From the IMG/VR virus record IMGVR_UViG_3300030098_003263, positions 1-26,200 of that record: a stretch of DNA of 26,200 nt. One strand, 5' to 3'. This DNA comes from a virus. Below the pieces are notes generated by a model, which did no database searches, was not told the origin of the DNA, and was given only the letters and a program-made list of their open reading frames with translations. Shown here in pieces: positions 19,187 through 26,200 of this stretch (positions within the stretch are counted from its first letter, which is position 1; every line of letters begins with the position of its first letter). Both the position numbers and the translations under genes were made by a program.

Positions 19187-22137
19187 TATTCTAAATGTTC
19201 ACCTATTACAACAAAATTCAAAGTGCTTAAGTATTGACCAGCATTAGATGGGTCTTGAGTAATAGTACCACCAGTGCATTTTACTCTTAATCTTTTAAAT
19301 GTTGTATATGGAGAATCTACAATATCAGTATCTACTACTGCCCAATTATATCTACCACCTTCAAGTAAAGCCCAGAGCTTTACATATCCACTGTGTTTTA
19401 AAATTCTTATATTGGCTGAAAAAGTAGGCAACCCTAATTTAGTTTGTATAACTCCTACAGGATAACGTTTGTCACCTAAAGCCATGTTAGAACCGACACC
19501 ACCTGAACGTGAAAAACTCGTACTTAAAATTGCTATACTTTTGTTATTTATTTCAGTAAGTAAATCTAAAAACCTATTAGTGTTAGATAGCACTACTATA
19601 TTGTCTGTTTGTACTTCTGTAGACAAAGACCCTGCACTGTCCTTTACACGGTGTTTAACTGCGTTAGTTTGAGCGTCATCAGCCGCACAAGAGATAGATG
19701 TTAAGAAACTAGTATCTTTTATTATTTTACAAGTAGATGATGCATCATCAGTAAGTGGGGTGCCTGCTAATCGTATAACTGTTTCTGTAACTGAATCATG
19801 ATTAGTATCTATAGCAAATGTGCCATTATTGGCTGCTTGGTCATGGCCTGAAATAGTAATATTATCACCAGGTGCAAACCCTTGTGTTAAAAAATCTGCG
19901 GTGCCTCCACCTATGTCTGTAATAACAAAACCTGAATTAACGTTAACAGTTATATTTTGAGGAGCTACATCAGATGTAGAAGTTTGTGCATTACTTGGAT
20001 TTGCAACTGCACTACCTCCCCAACGATAATCTTGTTTTACAGCTCTAATTTGAGTATTAACTAATTGATTGTCATCTGTTAAAAGCATATAGCGTGCGCC
20101 AGTGTCTTGAGCATCTAAAGTATCTACAACAACCATATCTACTCTTTTGAAAAATTCATCACTAGATGCGCTAAAATCTGTAATATTATCAGGTGAAGTT
20201 ATACCTACACTTTGCCATTGATAATGACTAAATGTTGAATCTGTATCCACTATGTTGCCTGTAGTATTATCAGCAGAATTAAAAGATAAACTTACCAAAC
20301 CATATACTGTAATTCTAGTAGAACCACAATCAGGTAAACTACATTTAAGTTTTAATTTTTTACTACCATCTTCAAAAACAGTATTATCATTATTCAAAGC
20401 AAAAGAGGTCATATATTGTGAACCATCTGTGGTTTTGTATTTATATTCAGATAAAGTTCGGTCACTACCTATCGCAAATGAGTTTTGACCTGTAATATAA
20501 AATGCAGATGCAGAATCATTATAATCTGTATTCAAGACTTCTGCTCTACTTATTTTAGGCTCAGCAATAGGAGTAGGTGATGTAACTGTAGGTTGAGAAG
20601 ATAAAGCAACTCTACTACTTCTAAATCCTAATTCATCTTCAACTTGTACCTTAATAGCTTTAGCACCACTAGAATGATATCTATGTGTAATTGTAGTGCT
20701 ACTTGCAACTTCATCTAACTCTACAAAACTATAATCCTTATCTGTATCTGAAGCTCCACTATCCCAATTTACTGCAAACCGTTTTACATTACCACTAAAC
20801 ATACCGCCTGTTGCATTTATTGTAAGTGTTATTTGTTGACCTACAGTTGGAGAAGTATCATCAACAGCAGATGAAGCATTTACACCTGGTCTTGTTATAC
20901 TTACTATATTTCCAGGTTGTGCTAACGTTGCTGACCCAGTATTTTGATTATCTTGTGCGTAAAATTGTATTCTATACTCTGTGTTATCAGTTTTAAGAAA
21001 ACTATCACTACCATCAGAAGTTAAATCAGAGGTTGTAAAAACATTTTTACCTACATCAGTAAGAGTTGCGCCATATGTACCACTACTAACTCCTGAAGCA
21101 TGATACGCAGGGTCTGCTGCTTGTTTGAAAACAGCTATATAATTTTGTAAATCTGAATCTGCACCACTATATTCTTCAGTAAAAGAAATATCTGTATTTA
21201 TACCGTCTGATTTAGGTGTTACTTGTATTAAAGGTCTATTTGGTTTAGGATTATCATACTCTATTTCTATTTTAGCATTAGATATACTACCTCCAGAAGT
21301 TGCATTTAATGCATACTCATTAGTTCCTAAACTACCTTCATCATACGCTTTAATCATAAAACCATAAGATTTACCCCATTCTGGTTTATTATTAACAAAG
21401 AAATTTTTTAATGAAAAAGAAGTAAAATCACCAGTTCCAGCAGGAGCTACAACATCTATAATTCCATTAGAACCATAACCATAATCAGTATTGATTATAG
21501 GATTGCCGCCGCCAATAATAATATATTCATCACCATTGTCAAAATTATTGCCACTTCCACCTGATAAACTAATTGCATCAGTTACAGTATTAGAAGCAAG
21601 ACCAGGAATTGTACCACTACAACCATCGGTTGTGTTTAAAACTTTACTACCATGAGTACTACCAATTCCTGTTAAATTAGCGTCTTTAAAATTACCACTT
21701 GAATCTTGTAATTGAGTAGAAGTACCGCCACTATGTGTTCCACTTCTTGACGGCGACCAATAAGTGTTTCCTGCATCACTTACATACCACCACGATACAT
21801 CTGTAAGATTTAAATTACTAGCTACCTGATATAATGCCATTGTCGGTGCTGAACTTTGAGTTGGTAATCGTAACATAATCCTAACATCTAAGATTTCTAA
21901 ATTATCATTATATGGTTTTTCAGGTAATGAAAATCTAACTAATGTTCTAGTAAAATCACTCGTAACACGACCTATTGAAATGGCGTTACTTGTAACAGTA
22001 GCACTTGCACTACCTGTGGATATAGTTTGGTAAACTGCTTTTCCTGCTGGAGGATTATCTGCACCACTTTGCCATGCACTACTTGAATAATACAATCTAT
22101 CATCAGTCTGTCCAAAAGTATCTGTAAAATTCGTCAT
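19186..22137 (-). CDS. Large tail adhesin / receptor-binding protein
   Basis: This 983-aa protein is Ser/Thr/Asn-rich and beta-structured. The N-terminus (about 1-250) looks like a DNRLRE-type carbohydrate-binding-like domain (TLVRFSLP, LEILDVRIMLRL, DVSWWY). A Gly-rich insert follows, then Ig/FN3-like repeats. A PKD-like domain near 425-510 ends THRYHSSGAKAIKVQVEDEL. Near 735-785 is GFAPGDNITISGHDQ...GTFAI, a module frequent in phage fibres. It probably binds the host surface. ATGA overlaps the tape measure gene upstream. Confidence 0.75.
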   Translation of the reverse strand: MTNFTDTFGQTDDRLYYSSSAWQSGADNPPAGKAVYQTISTGSASATVTSNAISIGRVTSDFTRTLVRFSLPEKPYNDNLEILDVRIMLRLPTQSSAPTMALYQVASNLNLTDVSWWYVSDAGNTYWSPSRSGTHSGGTSTQLQDSSGNFKDANLTGIGSTHGSKVLNTTDGCSGTIPGLASNTVTDAISLSGGSGNNFDNGDEYIIIGGGNPIINTDYGYGSNGIIDVVAPAGTGDFTSFSLKNFFVNNKPEWGKSYGFMIKAYDEGSLGTNEYALNATSGGSISNAKIEIEYDNPKPNRPLIQVTPKSDGINTDISFTEEYSGADSDLQNYIAVFKQAADPAYHASGVSSGTYGATLTDVGKNVFTTSDLTSDGSDSFLKTDNTEYRIQFYAQDNQNTGSATLAQPGNIVSITRPGVNASSAVDDTSPTVGQQITLTINATGGMFSGNVKRFAVNWDSGASDTDKDYSFVELDEVASSTTITHRYHSSGAKAIKVQVEDELGFRSSRVALSSQPTVTSPTPIAEPKISRAEVLNTDYNDSASAFYITGQNSFAIGSDRTLSEYKYKTTDGSQYMTSFALNNDNTVFEDGSKKLKLKCSLPDCGSTRITVYGLVSLSFNSADNTTGNIVDTDSTFSHYQWQSVGITSPDNITDFSASSDEFFKRVDMVVVDTLDAQDTGARYMLLTDDNQLVNTQIRAVKQDYRWGGSAVANPSNAQTSTSDVAPQNITVNVNSGFVITDIGGGTADFLTQGFAPGDNITISGHDQAANNGTFAIDTNHDSVTETVIRLAGTPLTDDASSTCKIIKDTSFLTSISCAADDAQTNAVKHRVKDSAGSLSTEVQTDNIVVLSNTNRFLDLLTEINNKSIAILSTSFSRSGGVGSNMALGDKRYPVGVIQTKLGLPTFSANIRILKHSGYVKLWALLEGGRYNWAVVDTDIVDSPYTTFKRLRVKCTGGTITQDPSNAGQYLSTLNFVVIGEHLE

Positions 22138-22820
22138 GCTAGACCTCGGCTACCTGCCCCTGGACCGCCCAAAAAACTATCATTTAATTTTTTGTTAAGG
22201 CCATCTAATGAAAACTCATTTACTAAATTAAATAATTTTTCCATTCCAAAAATAACTCCATCAGTAACTCTTTGTAATTCTTTAAACACTGAAACCAACG
22301 GCCAAAATACATCAGTTAATTTCTTAACTCGGCCATCTAAAGACATAATAACAACAATTAAAGCCGTTACTGCCACAGCTATTGCAAGCATTGGGTTTGC
22401 TAACATAGCTTTAGTAAGTCCTTTAGTTGCAAGTGTTAACCTGCCTGTAGCTGCTGTTTGACCTGTTTTAGTAGCTATGTCTTTTCTACCCATAGCAATA
22501 GAAAGTGTAAGATAAGCTAAGTATATCTCCGCAGGACCTGCAAATAATTCTAAAACTGCCGTTCCTTTACGAATTAATGTAGCTTGTTCTTTCCAACCTA
22601 ATCTATCCATTGCACCCGCAAGCTTGTTAAAACCTCCAACAGTCTGATTTAAAGCAGCAGTCATTGCTTGATAACGTGCAACCTGTGCTAAAAATGCAAT
22701 ATTAGCTCGTTGTGTTTCTTGTTCTAATTTAGTTTGAGAATCCGCAGCTTTGTTTATTTGTTGAGACAAACCTGCTGCTTTACCTTCCAACACTACACTA
22801 ATTACATATTCTTCAGCCAT
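22134..22820 (-). CDS. Short tape measure-like protein
   Basis: At 228 aa this is very short for a tape measure, but the pattern fits. A coiled N-terminus (KAADSQTKLEQETQRAN) is followed by Ala-rich helices. Two hydrophobic spans follow (PAEIYLAYLTLSIAMG near 96-111, and MLAIAVAVTALIVVIMSL near 142-159), then an amphipathic end. It sits directly after the tail-chaperone-like gene, the usual place. At roughly 1.5 angstrom per residue the tail would be about 35 nm. The gene overlaps both neighbours. Confidence 0.65.
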   Translation of the reverse strand: MAEEYVISVVLEGKAAGLSQQINKAADSQTKLEQETQRANIAFLAQVARYQAMTAALNQTVGGFNKLAGAMDRLGWKEQATLIRKGTAVLELFAGPAEIYLAYLTLSIAMGRKDIATKTGQTAATGRLTLATKGLTKAMLANPMLAIAVAVTALIVVIMSLDGRVKKLTDVFWPLVSVFKELQRVTDGVIFGMEKLFNLVNEFSLDGLNKKLNDSFLGGPGAGSRGLA

Positions 22821-23388
22821 TTATACCTAATTCTCCCATCATTTGTGTGCGCAATTCATTCACTTCAGACATTCTTTCATTAGCTACAGCTTGTGCTACA
22901 CTCATTTTTTCAGATGTAAGTGTATTTACTTGAGCCATTAAATTATCTCTATCATTTTGGTCACAAACATCTAACATTGCTTGCACCTCTGCATAATTCA
23001 TCTTAGGTTCTTCAACCATTGCTTCTAACATTCCAATATAAATTGGCATTGCTTTAGCTTGAGCTGCATTTATAACAACTTTTTCATCTTGTGAAATTTC
23101 TTTACCATCCATCATTTTTGTAATAATCTCTTGTAACAATAATGAGTCTTTAGCCAACTCTGTACGTAAATCTAAGAATTTTTCATTAATATTATTCCAC
23201 TCTGAATTACTTAATCGCTTAATAACGCACACAGGTGTGTGCGTTTTCTTGAACCAACCTCTCCATCCTTTTGGTTTTTGAAACTTAGCAAGGCTTGGTA
23301 ACTCAACAGTTTTTCTTTCCCAGTATTCTCTCTGAACTGCACCTATATCTAATAGTGGGGCGTCTAATTGACCTGTTGTGCTTACCAT
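22813..23388 (-). CDS. Tail assembly chaperone-like protein
   Basis: This 191-aa protein between tail tube and tape measure matches the position of tail assembly chaperones. Its helical, charged sequence (LSNSEWNNINEKFLDLRTEL; YAEVQAMLDVCDQNDRDNLM) is compatible. No programmed frameshift product is evident. An in-frame palindrome (23224-23245) encodes THTPVCV near residue 49-55. AGGTAGGT precedes the ATG. Confidence 0.6.
   Translation of the reverse strand: MVSTTGQLDAPLLDIGAVQREYWERKTVELPSLAKFQKPKGWRGWFKKTHTPVCVIKRLSNSEWNNINEKFLDLRTELAKDSLLLQEIITKMMDGKEISQDEKVVINAAQAKAMPIYIGMLEAMVEEPKMNYAEVQAMLDVCDQNDRDNLMAQVNTLTSEKMSVAQAVANERMSEVNELRTQMMGELGING
23224..23245. repeat. Perfect palindrome of two facing motif copies inside a tail gene
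   Basis: AACGCACACA (23224-23233), GG, TGTGTGCGTT (23236-23245). The 17 bp at 23234-23250 are identical (inverted) to 14342-14358 in the glutaminase gene, so both encode KKTHTP. Confidence 0.7.
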
Positions 23389-23396
23389 TTACCTAC

Positions 23397-24773
23397 CTAC
23401 TGTAATGTGAAATCGGCACTTACTGCAAATGCACTATAATTCCTATAATTTCCATTACCTCTAAACTTAATACTTAATGTATCAGTTACTTCTCCACCAC
23501 CTGTAAGCGGTCTGGAGAAAGAAGTAATGGTTCCATTTGTAAGTGCTATTGAACCATTTGTACCGAAATCTAATCTAACTAATGGAAGAGTTATTTGACG
23601 TGTGTATAAATCATATAAATCTTCATTATCTGCTGTCATAGTAAGGTCTAAAGTAATATCTGCTTTGCCTCTTGCAATCTTACTATTTTGCAACCATTTA
23701 CTATCTATTTTACCTGGAATTGGTGTATTATTATTTGCTATCTTAAGAGATACTGTTTTTAAATTTGTAAACTCTGTAAGTGTTTCAGTAGTGTCTGCTA
23801 CACAAGGAATGTTAACTGCACCGCCAGTCATTTTGTAAATTCCTTTTAAAAGATTTGCAGACTCATAATTATCTGCCCCACTACCTATTGCTGCTACAGT
23901 GCCACTGTGTGCGCTATTTAACACATTTCTTAAACCTACAAGGTCATCTACATCAGAATGCGTTAAATCAACAACACCTTCTGCAACTATAGATGCATTG
24001 TCTGAAGAACCGCTATCTGGCCCATCATATTCCGTGTCTGCTGCATCTGCCTCAGTAAAAAAACGCAAGTATCTTTCACCAACCTCGACATACTTTCCTG
24101 CCGTATCTGTTAATTGTAAAGCGTCATCATCTTGAATTACAAACCTTGAAGTGCTTAACGGGTCTGAAGCTGCTGAAAAACTAACTGTCAAATCTGTAGG
24201 AAGTAATGGGTCTGTGCTTGGTGCGCTTGGGAACGCAAGACTATTGTATGTCATTGCTCCTGAACCTGGATTAAAAGTAAAATCACCATCATCATCATCT
24301 TCACTATACATAGCTGTGCAAGCACAATCTAATGTCATATAACCTCCAGCAGTATAATCTGCTTCTAATGTAGCTTCGTTAACTACAACTCCATTACAAA
24401 GTGTGTGATGTCCTGTTGATAAATCTTTGGCAAGTATAACATGTGAATAAGTATTTGTTGTAAGACAATGTGGAGCATCTAAATCACCAGCATCATCCCC
24501 TATATCTGTAGACCCTATTGCATTCCCAAGAAGTTCTTGCCATCCAGTTCCTTGTAATGCAACCTTAAGAGGTAACGTAACATCAATCGGCCCTGCTGCA
24601 TGATGTGCATCAGTTGACTGCCCGATACTTGGAACAGGAGTTATGTTCATTGCTACCGCTCTTGGGTCAAATGTGTCCAGTAGACCTAAGTGATAAAGAG
24701 CTGTATCTGGGGCATCCCCATAATCGCTCTCTACTTCAAATGCTGCTTGTATATCTTGTGCTTTTCTTACCAT
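23397..24773 (-). CDS. Tail tube protein with large acidic insertion
   Basis: This 458-aa protein is placed between tail terminator-like and chaperone genes. The N-terminal 80 residues (PIDVTLPLKVALQGTGWQELLGN) and the C-terminal 150 (TLDLTMTADNEDLYDLYTRQ; GTITSFSRPLTGGGEVTDTL) have the strand pattern of siphovirus/myovirus tube proteins. Between them is an Asp-rich insertion of about 200 residues that may form a surface domain. No sheath gene is adjacent, which favours a non-contractile tail. Start/stop overlap TAATG. Confidence 0.7.
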   Translation of the reverse strand: MVRKAQDIQAAFEVESDYGDAPDTALYHLGLLDTFDPRAVAMNITPVPSIGQSTDAHHAAGPIDVTLPLKVALQGTGWQELLGNAIGSTDIGDDAGDLDAPHCLTTNTYSHVILAKDLSTGHHTLCNGVVVNEATLEADYTAGGYMTLDCACTAMYSEDDDDGDFTFNPGSGAMTYNSLAFPSAPSTDPLLPTDLTVSFSAASDPLSTSRFVIQDDDALQLTDTAGKYVEVGERYLRFFTEADAADTEYDGPDSGSSDNASIVAEGVVDLTHSDVDDLVGLRNVLNSAHSGTVAAIGSGADNYESANLLKGIYKMTGGAVNIPCVADTTETLTEFTNLKTVSLKIANNNTPIPGKIDSKWLQNSKIARGKADITLDLTMTADNEDLYDLYTRQITLPLVRLDFGTNGSIALTNGTITSFSRPLTGGGEVTDTLSIKFRGNGNYRNYSAFAVSADFTLQ

Positions 24774-25234
24774 TATACCACCGCCTCGTAACTTGTGATT
24801 TCACAATCGAGAACGTAACGGTACCAGCGACGTTGTTTGTCGGACTGGTCTGTGCGAGACAATAATTTTATGTCTGCATAATTGGTGTTTAACACCGTAG
24901 GCGCATTTCCTGCTCTTGCACCTCTAATGATACTTACAACTTCTGAATACAAATCTCTAAGTCTTGACCTACTTACCTTAGTTGCTATATCTATTGAAAT
25001 AGTTGCCGTGCCTTTGTCAAGGCCATGACCAACTCCTAAAAAATCGTGACTTGCTGAAATTTCATAACAGCGAATTACATCATTATTTTTTAAATTAACT
25101 TTATTTAAATCCCAAGAATCACCAATATCTGGTTTTACTGATGTTCCTGCTATGTCCCCTACATCCCAATTCGAATCTAATAAACTCGAGACGGTTGTTA
25201 CAGGGTCGTTTAATTCTGCATAAGTGACTGCCAT
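24773..25234 (-). CDS. Tail terminator / tail completion-like protein
   Basis: This 153-aa protein begins MAVTYAELNDPVTTVSSLLD. ATISIDIATKVSRSRLRDLY and the final YRYVLDCEITSYEAVV give the alpha/beta pattern of small tail-terminator proteins that cap the tail tube. Position between connector and tube genes supports this. Sequence similarity alone would not be decisive. Confidence 0.62.
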   Translation of the reverse strand: MAVTYAELNDPVTTVSSLLDSNWDVGDIAGTSVKPDIGDSWDLNKVNLKNNDVIRCYEISASHDFLGVGHGLDKGTATISIDIATKVSRSRLRDLYSEVVSIIRGARAGNAPTVLNTNYADIKLLSRTDQSDKQRRWYRYVLDCEITSYEAVV

Positions 25235-25959
25235 TACGGAGTCACCATTCCTGTACCAAAGCCACCAACAGCCCTTGCCATTGTCATATCTCTGTCCAAC
25301 CTTTTGTTGTCTTTTAATATCTTCATTGCCATGTCTTCAAACTTCTGAGACTTAGTAGAATTATCCATCGAATCATCTCCCTCTGGCATTAAATTTAAAT
25401 CATCATTCATTGCAATCGTTGCTGCTGTAAGATATATTGTTGCTAACTTTATGTCTTTAGGAGTTGTAGCAGTTGCATATCTATACTTTACATAAGCAGA
25501 AACACCTGCTGGAGCGCTGTTAAGCATATTATGTATAGCATAATTTTCTATGTAGATTATACCACGTTCTGTGTCTACCCAGAAATCTTTGTCAACAACG
25601 TCTGTTACTGAACTTCCCATTGTTTTACTTGCCACATAATCCACATATGCACTACCTTCCCAAATCTTAAGAGTGTCTCCACTACCTCCTGCTAATGTTA
25701 AAATTGGATAATGTGCTAATTGTATCCTACCTCTGTCATTTATGGCTGTAGAACGAACAGTTTGTACTCTTACTCTTTCATCTGTTACAGTTATAGCGTT
25801 AGCTGTAGACCATGCGTGATTTGTAAGTTGTTCGACACGTGCTTCTGCCATCTCAATAAATGCTTCAACCTGACTAATAGTAGGTGTAGTATCAGTTGCA
25901 TGAAATGCACTAACTTGTAAAAAAGCAGAAACGTCTCCGTGTGAACAATAACTTACCAT
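25234..25959 (-). CDS. Head-tail connector (gp6-like adaptor)
   Basis: This 241-aa protein has the gp6-like connector plan: an N-terminal helix (SQVEAFIEMAEARVEQLTNHA), then strands LAHYPILTLAGG and DFWVDTERGIIYIEN, then helical KLATIYLTAATIAMN. The ring sits below the portal. It is coupled to its neighbours by TAATG overlaps at both ends. Confidence 0.75.
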   Translation of the reverse strand: MVSYCSHGDVSAFLQVSAFHATDTTPTISQVEAFIEMAEARVEQLTNHAWSTANAITVTDERVRVQTVRSTAINDRGRIQLAHYPILTLAGGSGDTLKIWEGSAYVDYVASKTMGSSVTDVVDKDFWVDTERGIIYIENYAIHNMLNSAPAGVSAYVKYRYATATTPKDIKLATIYLTAATIAMNDDLNLMPEGDDSMDNSTKSQKFEDMAMKILKDNKRLDRDMTMARAVGGFGTGMVTP

Positions 25960-26200
25960 TATAATATCCTACTGAGTGCCGTGTTCATTAACTTTTCGCC
26001 TGTAGTTGCTACAACCATTCCGTTCATGTCGATTGGTTGTCCTGCCATATTCCAGCCTATTGCTCCGACTGGTAATGTGGTGTATCCCTGCTGTGTTGCC
26101 AATGGTGGAGGTCCTCCGCCATTTGCTGTATAATATTGTTCTCCATTAGCCAACTGGTCTATCTGTGGAGGTGGCATCTGCCAAGGTTGTGGTGCTGCTG
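25959..26200 (-). CDS. Pro/Gln/Gly-rich structural protein, N-terminus cut by window edge
   Basis: The frame is open to the right edge, so the ATG at 26177 is probably internal. The visible part is rich in Pro, Gln and Gly (QMPPPQIDQLANGEQYY; GGGPPPLATQQGY) and ends VVATTGEKLMNTALSRIL. Position upstream of the connector suggests a head protein, perhaps a decoration protein or the tail of a capsid-related protein. A confident family call is not possible. Confidence 0.6.
   Translation of the reverse strand, partial: AAPQPWQMPPPQIDQLANGEQYYTANGGGPPPLATQQGYTTLPVGAIGWNMAGQPIDMNGMVVATTGEKLMNTALSRIL

Overview
The window looks like part of the genome of an archaeal head-tailed virus (Caudoviricetes-like) or a provirus of that kind. 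It encodes a nearly complete capsid, packaging and tail gene set. Several features point to an archaeal host. There is a pair of inverted sequences matching the archaeal origin recognition box (ORB, bound by Orc1/Cdc6) around an AT-rich core at 17978-18115. TATA boxes sit about 25-38 bp before start codons, giving leaderless or very short-leader transcripts. There are also many tiny zinc-ribbon proteins. The DNA is AT-rich. I cannot name the host. No integrase, DNA polymerase, lysis gene, tRNA, rRNA or CRISPR array was seen.

Layout. Positions 1-10363 are one leftward module of tightly coupled genes, mostly with ATGA or 8-nt overlaps. In transcription order it holds a ribbon-helix-helix (RHH)-like protein and small zinc or membrane proteins, then the small terminase, a CoiA-like protein, a PD-(D/E)XK nuclease, an adenine methyltransferase and the large terminase. 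A second RHH regulator, portal, MuF-like protein, HK97 gp10-like protein and XkdF-like prohead protease follow. A Glu-rich scaffold-like protein runs off the left edge. Positions 10364-10829 are a divergent control region with repeats and a GC-rich structured patch. Positions 10830-17926 are a rightward accessory module. It starts with an amidoligase, and a class II glutamine amidotransferase follows a few small genes later. A nuclease-HTH-zinc-finger fusion and a string of 24-81 aa proteins, many with CxxC pairs, come after. Positions 17927-18121 hold the putative replication origin between converging modules. Positions 18122-26200 are a leftward tail module: connector, tail terminator-like, tail tube, tail chaperone-like, short tape measure, large adhesin and hub.

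How the parts may work together. Packaging and head genes plus a short-tape-measure tail build a siphovirus-like particle. The amidoligase and the stand-alone glutaminase domain form a likely amide- or peptide-bond-making pair whose substrate is unknown. The origin probably recruits host Orc1/Cdc6. Two RHH-like proteins and several dispersed DNA motifs suggest a virus-specific regulatory circuit: GTGTGCGTTAT, TTTGTTTAACCCATAG, a CATATG-centred palindrome, and GTGATAAAC before start codons. The major capsid gene is not visible. The leftward module leaves the left edge just after the protease, and the tail module enters from the right edge just before the connector. This would fit a circular or circularly permuted genome with the capsid gene in the missing part.
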